DNA from: Clostridia bacterium
GTDB lineage: Bacteria > Bacillota > Peptococcia > DRI-13 > UBA5745
NCBI GenBank assembly: GCA_018434325.1
Contig: JAHDPO010000036.1
Location: forward strand, 1 to 64,000
Length of the DNA stretch: 64,000 nucleotides
Direction of reading: 5' to 3'
In this document: positions 15,563 through 24,086 of the stretch, piece by piece
Numbering within the stretch: the stretch's first letter is position 1
Layout of the letters: every line of letters begins with the position of its first letter
Notes under the pieces: model-generated
Told to the model about the DNA's origin: nothing
The model's input: the letters and a program-made list of their open reading frames with translations, nothing else
Database searches by the model: none
Program-made: the position numbers and the translations under genes

Positions 15563-17992
15563 TTAGCTGTGCCGGGCGTCCAGTTTGCGTTTATAATCCC
15601 AGAACTGATCCAGCAATATGGGCCGGGTCAGGAAATTGCCTTGAAGTACGTGGCAGCCTAATTCCGTCAACAACTGGAATTTTTCCCGGGAATCGATGCG
15701 ATCAGCCTCCAGCCGGAAATTCATTTGATCACAAAGCCCTTTAAGAGCAAACAACAATTTTTTCTTTTTCTCGTTTTCCAAAGCGTCAGTGACCAGTCTC
15801 TCGGCCACGACAATGGCCTCCAGCTCCACTTCACTAAAGAGATCCAGCGGGTAATTGGCTTCGCCCACATCCTTCAACGCCACATGGAAACCGGCGGCGG
15901 CCAGGTCTTTAAGCGCCTGATAAACCTGCTGATCCTGGTCCGACCGCCAGCGATATACCAGGTCGAGACGGAAAATCTGCGGCGGAATATTGTAGCTCTT
16001 TATCGTATCGATGTACCAGCTGCTGAAATCAGGGCGAACCACACTCTCGGTAAAGATAGGGACCACGATTTCAAAAGCTTTGCCGGCCTCTACTCTTTCC
16101 TGGGGTTTGCAGAGGCAAAGGCTTTCAAATATATATCGATCCAGAATATGAAGTTTATCTTTTTGGGTCAGGGAAGCAACTAATTCTTCTGGGTATATCC
16201 TATCCCTGATGGGATGGCGGTAAGAAATTGATACTTCTGCGCCTACCACAATGTTTTGATTGAGCGCATAGCGGGGCTGCAAAGAAAGAGTAAGTCCGCT
16301 AAGATAGATTTCGCTTCTGATTTGCTCATCGCTATATCCCTGGTTTTCGCCGGCGCCGGCTGGGTCTTTGCCGGTATCGGCTAAATCGTCAATCCAGCTC
16401 ATCAATGGCGCTCCGCTCCCAGCCTTAGTCTGGCTCTCAGACTGAGAACGGTTTTTTGCGTCGGTCTCGTTCAATTTTGCCGCTTCCTCTTCCTCAGCCT
16501 GTAAACGGGCTAATTCTATCGCCGCTGCCGCTTCTTCGGCTTGCCGGCGGGCTGCCTCTTCCGCTACCGCCGCTGCTTCTTCGGCTTGCCGGCGGGCTGC
16601 CTCTTCTGCCGCTGCCGCTTCTTCGGCCTGCTGGCGGGCTGCCTCTTCTGCCGCCGCTGCTTCTTCGGCTTGCCGGCGGGCTGCCTCTTCTGCCGCCGCT
16701 GCTTCTTCGGCTTGTCGGCGGGCTGCCTCTTCCGCCGCTGCCGCCGCTTCTTCGGCTTGTCGGCGGGCTGCCTCTTCCGCTACCGCCGCTGCTTCTTCGG
16801 CTTGCCGGCGGGCTGCCTCTTCTGCCGCTGCCGCTTCTTCAGCTTGCCGGCGTGCTGCTTCTTCCGCCGCCGCCGCTTCTTCGGCTTGCCGACGGGCTGC
16901 CGCCGCCTTTGCCTCTTTTTTATTCTTTTCTTTTATTTCTTCTCGTGTTTGAGGTTTTTTCTTCTTAGCGGCCTGCATAATGAAGCCACCGACGACCAGA
17001 GCCGACAGCAAGACCACCGCTACCGTCAAGCCGGTTTGCCCTTTCTTGTCACCGCCGCCTTGACTTTGGCCGCCTGTGGCCGCCTGCCCCGCCTTATCCT
17101 TGGCCTCCTGCTCCGCCTTGATTCGAGCCTCTTCTTCAGCTTTTAGCTTATCTTCGCCAGCTGCTGCTTCCGCTTCCAGGGCCGCTTTTTCTTGCGCCTC
17201 AGTCATTGCCTGCACAGCTTTGGGAGCTTCCCCAAGGTATTTAGCATAGAGGTCATCAACAAAGTCGGGGTTCTCTGCATAAGCCTTATCCAGCACCCGG
17301 TTAATATGATCAATGAACGTTTTTCCCCACTCATTGACAGCAATATGTAGGGGAACTTCCGCATAGCGGGCAATGATCTTTAAACCGGCCTGCTCAACAG
17401 CGCTACCGTAGATTAAAGCGTCGATCTCACCGCGAGCCAGGGCCGACTTCATTTCATTCAGAGTATTGTAAACTACATATTCTATAGTAAAACTGTGCTC
17501 TTGCTGATATTCGTCGAATAAATCATTCTGCATATCATCGGCGATGGTGCCTACTCGCATACCATCGAAAGCAGCAAAATCTTCATAATAGATTGGCTTA
17601 TCCACACCCGTATAGAAAATACCGTACTCGATACCTACGGGCTTTTCCGAATAAGTGAAAAAGCGGGCCCGATATTTGCTGTGGTAAGGGCTTTGAACCG
17701 AAATAATAGCAAAACCTTTGCGCATATTGTCAAGAAAAGTGCCCCGGGTAAATTTAACGGGTACAAAATTCCAATGGGGATTGCCTACCGTCAACATATC
17801 CAGAATTTCGCCGGTATATCCCGTAATACGATCGTCTTCATCGATAGTAATATAATCGTCGTAATCAAAGTAGCCGATTTTAATATCCAGAGCCGCCTCT
17901 GCCGGCGCCCCCCAAAGACTAAGCAGCAATAGAGCTACCAATACTGCAGAAGAAAATCTCCACAGTTTTTTTATCATCATGCCAACCCCCAT
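15563..17992 (-). CDS. Sensor: periplasmic SBP_bac_3 domain, TM, TolA-like helix, degenerate EAL domain
   Basis: 809 residues. A signal/TM segment (KLWRFSSAVLVALLLLSLW) leads to a family-3 solute-binding domain (about 32-260; IKIGYFDYDDYITIDEDDRI, ALARGEIDALIYG). A charged linker, one TM helix (about 321-339) and roughly nine 14-15 residue Ala/Glu/Arg repeats (about 355-495) follow. The C-terminus (about 557-809) is an EAL fold whose catalytic residues are lost: DDFG is replaced by KDVG, AEGVE by EADRID, and the ExLxR motif is not intact. It should bind c-di-GMP or a protein rather than cleave it. Likely couples an extracellular ligand, perhaps an amino acid, to a cytosolic output. Start may be ATG 17980 (MMIKK). 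Confidence 0.85.
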   Translation of the reverse strand: MGVGMMIKKLWRFSSAVLVALLLLSLWGAPAEAALDIKIGYFDYDDYITIDEDDRITGYTGEILDMLTVGNPHWNFVPVKFTRGTFLDNMRKGFAIISVQSPYHSKYRARFFTYSEKPVGIEYGIFYTGVDKPIYYEDFAAFDGMRVGTIADDMQNDLFDEYQQEHSFTIEYVVYNTLNEMKSALARGEIDALIYGSAVEQAGLKIIARYAEVPLHIAVNEWGKTFIDHINRVLDKAYAENPDFVDDLYAKYLGEAPKAVQAMTEAQEKAALEAEAAAGEDKLKAEEEARIKAEQEAKDKAGQAATGGQSQGGGDKKGQTGLTVAVVLLSALVVGGFIMQAAKKKKPQTREEIKEKNKKEAKAAAARRQAEEAAAAEEAARRQAEEAAAAEEAARRQAEEAAAVAEEAARRQAEEAAAAAEEAARRQAEEAAAAEEAARRQAEEAAAAEEAARQQAEEAAAAEEAARRQAEEAAAVAEEAARRQAEEAAAAIELARLQAEEEEAAKLNETDAKNRSQSESQTKAGSGAPLMSWIDDLADTGKDPAGAGENQGYSDEQIRSEIYLSGLTLSLQPRYALNQNIVVGAEVSISYRHPIRDRIYPEELVASLTQKDKLHILDRYIFESLCLCKPQERVEAGKAFEIVVPIFTESVVRPDFSSWYIDTIKSYNIPPQIFRLDLVYRWRSDQDQQVYQALKDLAAAGFHVALKDVGEANYPLDLFSEVELEAIVVAERLVTDALENEKKKKLLFALKGLCDQMNFRLEADRIDSREKFQLLTELGCHVLQGNFLTRPILLDQFWDYKRKLDARHS
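16505..16925 (-). repeat. 42/45-bp tandem repeat encoding (RRQAEEAAAAEEAA)n
   Basis: About nine imperfect units of 42 or 45 bp in the sensor gene encode a long charged single helix of the TolA type. Mixed unit lengths of 14 and 15 residues break strict heptad phasing. Confidence 0.9.
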
Positions 17993-18053
17993 TAAACGAA
18001 AGGATTTGTGTAATATTATAGTGGATTTAATCGCAAAAAGCTATACCGTCATT

Positions 18054-18974
18054 CTAATTGTCTATTTTTCCGGCCTTGGAGAAATTTGAGAAATTAGTGC
18101 CAATAACACCGGCCAGGATCATGGCTGTTCCTAAAAAATGATACCAGCCCACAGGCTCATGAAGCACGGCTATTCCGGCAGCCAAAGCCACCACGGTGGC
18201 TAAGCTGCTAAATACGCTGACGCGGGCAGCCTCCAGACGAGCCAAAGCATACGCCATTAAATACGAGCTGCCCAGAGAAGAAAGGCCGCCCAGATAAAGC
18301 ACCGCCAAAATAAAGACAGGATTTTGCAAGGGCGCAAAAAACGAGGACAGCGTTTCGGCCAGCATATGTTTGATGAGAGCCAAACCCAGGTAAAGGAGAA
18401 AGCCGGGAAAGGTGATCAGGCAAGAGAGAGTAAAAGGGGAATAGCGGCCGGTCAGCTGTCTGGTCAATACATTATAACCGGCCAGGGATAGGGTGGATAG
18501 CAACAGGAAAGCCACCCCGAGAAAGCTGTAATTCTCCACAGCCGTCCCTTTCATCAGGGAGATAAAAACCATGCCGGCCACAGACAAAAGGATGAAGAGT
18601 TTTTGCAGCCCCGGTGTCTTTTCCTGTAAAAAAAGAGAAGCCAGAATCAGGGTGAAAATCGGCGCTGCTGCTTGGATAATCCCGGCCTCCGCCGAAGTCA
18701 TCCTGGCCAGGCCCAAGGTTTGCAACAGGAAAAAGAGACAAGGATAAAGCAAGGACAGCAACAAAATCCACTGCCGGTCAGCGGCGGCAATCTCCACCTT
18801 TACCTTGCCATTAAAAATAGGAATCAAAGCCAGCAGAGCGGCAACGGCAAAACGATAGGCCAGCAGATCAAAAATTCCTGTTTCAGTCAAAGCTACCTTT
18901 ACAAGAAGAAAAGAAAAGCCGGTGATCAGCGCCTGCAAGATAGCGGCGACATATCCTTTATGTACGGGAGACAT
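18054..18974 (-). CDS. EamA/DMT-family transporter
   Basis: 306 residues with ten hydrophobic segments in two five-helix EamA repeats (about 5-135 and 150-290). Family phrases include ARMTSAEAGIIQAAAPIFTL, EKTPGLQKLFILLSVAGMV and LHEPVGWYHFLGTAMILAGV. Members export metabolites or amino acids through the inner membrane; substrate unknown. GGAGAATC precedes the ATG at 18974. It is divergent from the membrane gene at 19164. Confidence 0.9.
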   Translation of the reverse strand: MSPVHKGYVAAILQALITGFSFLLVKVALTETGIFDLLAYRFAVAALLALIPIFNGKVKVEIAAADRQWILLLSLLYPCLFFLLQTLGLARMTSAEAGIIQAAAPIFTLILASLFLQEKTPGLQKLFILLSVAGMVFISLMKGTAVENYSFLGVAFLLLSTLSLAGYNVLTRQLTGRYSPFTLSCLITFPGFLLYLGLALIKHMLAETLSSFFAPLQNPVFILAVLYLGGLSSLGSSYLMAYALARLEAARVSVFSSLATVVALAAGIAVLHEPVGWYHFLGTAMILAGVIGTNFSNFSKAGKIDN

Positions 18975-19163
18975 AAGCTTTGATTCTCCGATCTGAAACT
19001 CAACCTGGATAACAGTATCATTTTACCTTTCCTTGACCCTTCTGTCTACCTGTTAAGGACATATTGGCAGCTCGGGTTTGCTCCGGACCACCTTTTTGTA
19101 GTATAATGCAGAAAAATCAGGAAGTACGGAAGTACACCACATTGGAGCTTGAGGGGGGAGCAT

Positions 19164-19754
19164 ATGAAAAACCCGACAGGCAGTCTCTTATTTTTTCTTA
19201 CGCTGATGATCAGTGCTATGGCTTTTTACTTAAACTTAGGTAATATGCTTTACGAAATTCCGCTGACTTTGATGAATTCTATTGCTTCAGCCCTCTTTTT
19301 GCTTGTCTGGGCCGCTTTGGCAGCCTATTCCATCTTTCATCAGGGCAAATATAGCGCCTTTTTTACCGGCTACTGGTTTCTGGCCCTGATAGCCGCCGCT
19401 CTTTGCGTAATTACCATCTCCGGCATCACCAAAGTCCTGGAATATTTAGCTTATTTGATGCTTTTTCTGCTGACGCCTCTGTTTGGTTTACGCTTTTTCC
19501 CCGCCGGCTATTTGCTTTGGGCTACCATTATGGCTGTTATATCTCTGGCTTATGTAGCTGCCGGCTTTGCCGCTTTGGACCGGCGCGGCTCCCATAGCAG
19601 AAGAGGCTCTCCGCCAACGGAGCCGCCTGCGTTGCCACCGCAAACAATTTTGCCAACGGAGCCGGCCTCACCCTCATCCCCGGAGCCAGCCGCGGCGCCG
19701 TCCTCGGAAATAGCCGCCGCCGCATCGCCAGACAAGGAATTGCCCAGGCACTAA
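19164..19754 (+). CDS. Small four- to five-helix membrane protein with Pro/Ala-rich tail
   Basis: 196 residues from ATG 19164, placed behind GAGGGGGGAG; a TTG 15 bp upstream is less likely. Five hydrophobic segments (about 7-25, 33-52, 65-85, 88-105, 112-138) are followed by a ~55-residue tail rich in Pro, Ala, Ser and Glu (TEPPALPP, TEPASPSSPEPAAA). I do not recognise the family. The tail is probably disordered. Single gene with repeats downstream. Confidence 0.7.
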   Translation: MKNPTGSLLFFLTLMISAMAFYLNLGNMLYEIPLTLMNSIASALFLLVWAALAAYSIFHQGKYSAFFTGYWFLALIAAALCVITISGITKVLEYLAYLMLFLLTPLFGLRFFPAGYLLWATIMAVISLAYVAAGFAALDRRGSHSRRGSPPTEPPALPPQTILPTEPASPSSPEPAAAPSSEIAAAASPDKELPRH

Positions 19755-19847
19755 AATTGGGTCCGCACCCCTCGCCTGTACAATCTGGCACAACCTCAAT
19801 TTTTGAACACTCTGCCGCCGATATCGGCAGCTTTCCAAGATCGGCCT

Positions 19848-19934
19848 GCTCAAATTTGCGAGTTGTGTGATGTTTGATTCGGCTGCAGGCCCGTTTTGGG
19901 AGCCAGCTGCTGCACACAACTCGGTTTTTTGAGC
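19848..19934. repeat. Palindromic element family B, copy 1
   Basis: An 87-bp element bounded by ~22-bp imperfect inverted repeats (GCTCAAATTTGCGAGTTGTG at 19848, and its complement ending GAGC at 19934). The interior GATTCGGCTGCAGGCCCGTT reappears inverted at 33626-33688. It lies in a 343-bp spacer with no gene. Confidence 0.7.
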
Positions 19935-20005
19935 ATCCGGCCGCCTATGTTGAGCATGCGCTACCGGCCCTGCCGGTCACTGCCCCCCCTTTCCAGGCGG
20001 CCAAA

Positions 20006-20045
20006 AAAACCTTGCGTCAGGGCTAATCCCCTTACGCAAGGTTTT
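20006..20045. terminator. Bidirectional terminator next to the FliD-like gene
   Basis: AAAACCTTGCGT (20006-20017) pairs perfectly with ACGCAAGGTTTT (20034-20045). On the minus strand it is followed by T residues, giving a strong stop for the FliD-like gene. Confidence 0.85.
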
Positions 20046-20097
20046 CATCATTTCCATACAGCTTCAGTGCCACAGCTTCAATACCTTAGCTGCCCAA

Positions 20098-21432
20098 TCA
20101 CACAAACATGTTGAGGAAAAGGCCGGTGTTGTAAGCCTGGCTATAGCGGGAGGACTGGAAGCCGGAATAAAGACCGTTGTTAAAATCACTCAGACCCAGG
20201 GAGGAAATATCGGTATACTTCATGGGATTGGATTGGATCTCTCCCGACAGCTTGGCCAGGCGGTTGGCAAAGCCATAAGAAGCCCCCCTATCCTGGGTAA
20301 AGAACCGCTCCAGCTCGCCGCTCTCGGCGGCCGAATTCAACTTATCCTTATTGACCTCCAGCCTGCCGTTGGTACCCATGGATACGCCAATGCGGCTAAG
20401 AGAAGCAGAATACGTCTTACTCAGCAAAGACAGCTGATAGTTTAGCTGCAGGGACTTTTCCGTGTCGTTGCTCTTCACTGCGGCAATAATATCGTTGTAA
20501 CCCTTGACTAAATCGTCGACGAGTCCCGCAGCTTTTGAGCCGTCGGCTTTCATCGATACATTGACGGTATCGCCGGAGGCTTCCAGCAAAGTGGCCTTAA
20601 TGCCGTTGCCTAAATCAATAGTATTAGACTTGGAGGTCTTCTGCTCGCCATTATCTATGCGGTAAAGGGCATCCTGAGCCTGCCGGCTGGCAGTGCCGGT
20701 GCCGGTGAGGGCAATGGCGTCGCCATAAGTATCCTGAATAGAAAATGTATTCTTTTCATCGGCGCCGGTTTCTTTAGACTGGATGGTCAAAACACTGGTG
20801 CTATTCTTGGTATCCTCAGCCACCGAGGCGGTGACGCCGATATTCTTTTTATTAATAGCATCGGCAATTTTCTGCTGCAGGTTTTTGTTGGTGTCGCCGG
20901 CGGAAGTGCTAATTGAGAATTGATGAGATTTGCCGCCGCTCTCTATGGAAAACTCATACAGGGCAGGACCGGCCGCGTTTTTATTGGCGGTCAGGGCTGT
21001 GCCCTCATTAACCTGGCCGGAAGCCAGCTGGTCAATATTAACATTGGCATTGACCGCGGTGCCGGCCTTCGCTCCGGAGGCATCCACCTTTAATTTTTGC
21101 GTGTCGGAAGAGACAGCCGTAAGTTGGCTGAAAGCCGAGGATTTGGCAGTACTCATAAGGCCGCTCAGGGAATTCTTCATGGCCAGGGAGCCCGATTTAA
21201 TCGTCAACAAGTAATTTTTGGTGCCTTCTGTAGCGCTGGTCTGGTTAACCTTGTAGCCATTATTCGACAAAAGACTATTTAAAGCGCTGAGGTTTTTAGT
21301 GGAACTGGTGTTCGTGTTGAGGCTGTTTAATAAGCTAAGGGCGGAGTTGGACAGGCTATTATTGCGGTAGGGGGAATTCACACCGCTGTAAAGAAACTGG
21401 TAATAGCTGTTGGAGTATGCATTGATTGCCAT
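20098..21432 (-). CDS. FliD-like flagellar filament-cap/hook-associated protein
   Basis: 444 residues, no signal peptide, rich in Ser, Asn and Thr, as expected for flagellar axial proteins. A flagellin hook-IN-like segment (ALYRIDNGEQKTSKSNTIDL) and a C-terminal FliD_C-like part (AAGLVDDLVKGYNDIIAAVK; RIGVSMGTNGRLEVNKDKL) support the call. The N-terminus is unlike classical FliD, so it may be a shortened paralogue. No other flagellar genes are nearby. AGGGGGAG precedes the ATG at 21432. Confidence 0.7.
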   Translation of the reverse strand: MAINAYSNSYYQFLYSGVNSPYRNNSLSNSALSLLNSLNTNTSSTKNLSALNSLLSNNGYKVNQTSATEGTKNYLLTIKSGSLAMKNSLSGLMSTAKSSAFSQLTAVSSDTQKLKVDASGAKAGTAVNANVNIDQLASGQVNEGTALTANKNAAGPALYEFSIESGGKSHQFSISTSAGDTNKNLQQKIADAINKKNIGVTASVAEDTKNSTSVLTIQSKETGADEKNTFSIQDTYGDAIALTGTGTASRQAQDALYRIDNGEQKTSKSNTIDLGNGIKATLLEASGDTVNVSMKADGSKAAGLVDDLVKGYNDIIAAVKSNDTEKSLQLNYQLSLLSKTYSASLSRIGVSMGTNGRLEVNKDKLNSAAESGELERFFTQDRGASYGFANRLAKLSGEIQSNPMKYTDISSLGLSDFNNGLYSGFQSSRYSQAYNTGLFLNMFV

Positions 21433-21521
21433 AATTTCTCCCCCTTTTTCTCTGCCAAATATTGCATATCATTCTTAATTGCATTATATGTCTTTGCTGG
21501 CATAGAGTCAAGAGTATAGGG

Positions 21522-21659
21522 TTAAGCTCCGCAAGCCTGACAGCTGCTTTTAAGTATATTCAGGGATCGAATCGCATCCGCTGCGAAATTAGTGGTGCTC
21601 GCTTCTACGCTGATGGTTCCATCATAACCGCATCTTTTCGCAGATTGTGGTGATATCAT
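21522..21659 (-). pseudogene. 3' fragment of a sugar-phosphate isomerase/epimerase gene
   Basis: A 45-codon frame whose ATG overlaps the stop of the crotonase gene (ATGA). Residues 12-40 (GYDGTISVEASTTNFAADAI and what follows) look like the C-terminus of AP_endonuc_2/IolE-type TIM-barrel isomerases (GYDGxxSIEA...F...A..SL..L). The rest of that ~270-residue barrel is missing, so I read it as a remnant left by deletion, possibly now translated by coupling. Confidence 0.5.
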
Positions 21660-22435
21660 TTCCCCCTAAAGGCAGGCTTTCTTTTTTCAAGAAAGGCCTT
21701 CATGCCTTCCTTCTGGTCGCCGGTAGCAAAGCACAGGCCGAAAGCCTCGGCTTCAAATTTATAGCTTTTCTCGGCTTCCATGTCGGCCCCATTGTCGATG
21801 GCCGATTTGGCCTGAGCAAGAGCCAGAGGGGCCTTCTCCGCATACTTTTTGGCTAGGGCATAAGCTGAATCCAGCAGTGATTCTGCCGCAACGACCACAT
21901 CAACCAAACCGATAGCCATCGCCTCGTCGGCATTGATCATATCACCGCCATAAATGAGCATTTTAGCCCGGCCCTTGCCCACCAGGCGGGTAAGGCGCTG
22001 GGTGCCGGCAAAACCGGGGATGATTCCCAAATTGATTTCCGGTTGGCCAAACCTGGCCTGACTTGAGGCTATTCTGATATCACAAGACAAAGCCAGCTCA
22101 CAGCCGCCTCCAAGGGCAAAGCCGTTGATTGCCGCAATGACCGGGTAAGGCAGCCCCTCGATCCGGGAAAAAACCTGCTGGCCAAACCGCGACCAACGCC
22201 TGGCCTCCAGCGCATCCATGTCAGCCATTTCTCTGATATCCGCACCGGCCACAAAGGCCTTTTCGCCGCCGCCGGTTATGATCAGCGCCCTGACCTTTTG
22301 ATCTTCCGCCAGCAGCGAAATCGCATCCGCCAGCTCCTGCATGGTTGCCTGATTCAGGGCGTTAAGCTCTTTAGGCCTGTTTATGGTCAGAATAACGATT
22401 TCATCACGATGGTCCATTAAAATATTTTTATCCAT
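21656..22435 (-). CDS. Enoyl-CoA hydratase / 3-hydroxybutyryl-CoA dehydratase (crotonase family)
   Basis: 259 residues from ATG 22435 (GGGAGGA 8 bp upstream); the longer frame to 22474 has no such site. The oxyanion-hole motifs are present (AFVAGADIREM; INGFALGGGCELALSCDIRIA). Both catalytic glutamates are in place (GGCELA and GQPEINLGIIPGFAGTQRL). It should hydrate short-chain enoyl-CoA or dehydrate 3-hydroxyacyl-CoA in the cytosol, as in butyrate metabolism or beta-oxidation. No acyl-CoA dehydrogenase or thiolase lies next to it. Confidence 0.92.
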   Translation of the reverse strand: MDKNILMDHRDEIVILTINRPKELNALNQATMQELADAISLLAEDQKVRALIITGGGEKAFVAGADIREMADMDALEARRWSRFGQQVFSRIEGLPYPVIAAINGFALGGGCELALSCDIRIASSQARFGQPEINLGIIPGFAGTQRLTRLVGKGRAKMLIYGGDMINADEAMAIGLVDVVVAAESLLDSAYALAKKYAEKAPLALAQAKSAIDNGADMEAEKSYKFEAEAFGLCFATGDQKEGMKAFLEKRKPAFRGK

Positions 22436-22629
22436 TGATAATTCCTCCCTCTGATCAACGGTGTGGCTGGTCACATCAATTATCAGCCCCCAAAAGGGGA
22501 GCGCTGCATAATTCCGCGGCCAGACTTCAATACCAATAATATATCATGTTTTACGTTGCTTCCTCCAATATGAATTTGTTATACTAATGGAAAACTATAC
22601 AAATCATACGAGGATGGCGCCATATTCAA

Positions 22630-23400
22630 ATGAAAGATACTGTAAATATTGTTTCCGTCACCAACGCCGGCGTTGTTATTACCAACGGCGATGTGGGGCT
22701 GATGGTGGACGGGCTCTACGATGAGACGCCGCCCTTTCCCCCCATGCCTTCTCATTTGGCGGAGGATTTATTGCAAGGGCGGCAGCCGGGTGGGAAGGTG
22801 GATTTTCTGCTGTTTACCCACCTGCATGGAGATCATTTCAGCATTGAAAAAGTTTTAGCCTATCTTGATCACAATAAGCCGGCAGGACTGGTTTTTCCCT
22901 GGGAATACACTACATTTGATAACCTGAAGGAACCCTTGGCCAGGCACAAGGTTGCTTCTTATCCCCTGATGCTGGCCCGCGGCGGCGGCCGGCAGATTTC
23001 TTTATACGATGGCTTGACGATAACGGCTTGGAATACCGGTCACATGGGTTCCCAATTTACCGCAGTCGATCACTACAGTTTTTTCATCAATTTGGGCCGG
23101 CATAATATTCTTGTCACCGGCGATGCCGCTTTTGACGAAGAGGGGTTCCGGCAAATGATTGGCGGCCAGCCGGTGGATATCGTGCTGGTCAATCCGCTGT
23201 TTTTGCATAATCCCAAAGGGGTCAGTCTGCTGAAGACAATTATCCGGCCCCGTGCCGTGCTTATTTACCATATTCCTTATTGCGGGGACGACGTCATGGT
23301 TCTGCGCTCCTTGACAAGGCGGTTATTGAATAAGCATGCGGCAGCCCCCTATGCCCTATTTGCCTTGGAGCAGCCTCTGCAGGCGTTCTCGTTTCAGTAA
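22630..23400 (+). CDS. Metallo-beta-lactamase-fold hydrolase
   Basis: 256 residues. The MBL zinc motif HLHGDH lies near residue 62-67, with further ligands in NTGHMGSQ and VTGDAAFDEEG and a terminal YHIPYCGDD in place of the usual His. It resembles UlaG-like/Zn-dependent hydrolases of unknown substrate. Only the spaced GAGGATGG precedes the ATG. It is divergent from the crotonase gene and upstream of tRNA-Lys. Confidence 0.82.
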   Translation: MKDTVNIVSVTNAGVVITNGDVGLMVDGLYDETPPFPPMPSHLAEDLLQGRQPGGKVDFLLFTHLHGDHFSIEKVLAYLDHNKPAGLVFPWEYTTFDNLKEPLARHKVASYPLMLARGGGRQISLYDGLTITAWNTGHMGSQFTAVDHYSFFINLGRHNILVTGDAAFDEEGFRQMIGGQPVDIVLVNPLFLHNPKGVSLLKTIIRPRAVLIYHIPYCGDDVMVLRSLTRRLLNKHAAAPYALFALEQPLQAFSFQ

Positions 23401-23609
23401 GCTATTGCACCAAGGTGACCGGCCATGCATTACGGCTTTGCATCTTACTGCTTGCTCGAGCAGCAAAAAGTCGGCTGGAACTTGCTTTTTTAAATTTGAA
23501 GGGAAAAGGGAACAAAAAAGAGATAAAAAAGAATATAAAAATTAATTTTACCCCTTTTCATTCCTGTGGTTTCGAGTTATAATATCACTTGTCCTTGTCA
23601 TTGAGGAAT

Positions 23610-23682
23610 GGGCCTTTAGCTCAGTTGGTAGAGCACCTGACTCTTAATCAGGGTGTCCAGGGTTCGAGCCCCTGAAGGCCCA
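23610..23682 (+). tRNA. tRNA-Lys (anticodon CTT)
   Basis: 73 nt: acceptor GGGCCTT (23610-23616) pairs with AAGGCCC (23675-23681), discriminator A. The D-arm is GCTCAGTTGGTAGAGC, anticodon stem CCTGA/TCAGG with loop CTCTTAA (anticodon CTT), and T-arm CCAGGGTTCGAGCCCCTG. CCA is not encoded. Confidence 0.97.
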
Positions 23683-23693
23683 CTAAAAAAGAT

Positions 23694-23726
23694 AATCGCC
23701 TTTTCCTGTTGGAGAGGGCGATTTTT
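23694..23726 (+). terminator. Terminator of tRNA-Lys
   Basis: AATCGCC (23694-23700) pairs with GGCGATT (23717-23723), followed by TTTCTTT; 11 bp after the tRNA. Confidence 0.8.
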
Positions 23727-23853
23727 CTTTATGCCAGCGTTATTTTAAGGGCACGAACAGGCGGGTGAAGAAGCAGCAACCTAATTTACCGCAAAATTAA
23801 ACCATACAGTTGATAAATAACCTGACTTCCTACGAAATTGGGTCATTTTTTAA

Positions 23854-23988
23854 GCAAAATTGCAAGTTTAAAGTGCCCACAACATCACTTATAGGCTGCA
23901 CCCGGCTGTATTTCACTATATTTAGTGTTGCGATCAGGTAAAGACCGCTATTTTGGAGAGGTAGCGCACTTTAAACTTGCAATTTTGC
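23854..23988. repeat. Inverted-repeat element family A, copy 2
   Basis: A 135-bp element with perfect 23-bp terminal inverted repeats (23854-23876 and 23966-23988). The interior is reversed relative to copies 1 and 4 (TGTATTTCACTATATTTAGTG). It lies between tRNA-Lys and the convergent aldo/keto reductase gene; nothing else is seen in this ~400-bp spacer. Confidence 0.88.
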
Positions 23989-24086
23989 TCATTTGGGGGT
24001 GCGAGATATTAACCGGCTTCTTCATCACATTGTCAAAAGTGGGCGTGGGAAGAAATCAGCCACCAAAGCTTCCTTCCTATATTCTT

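Noticed and set aside
16456-17146. Plus-strand Leu/Pro- and Phe/Cys-rich frames opposite the sensor gene
   Set aside because: They are antisense translations of the Ala/Glu/Arg repeats.
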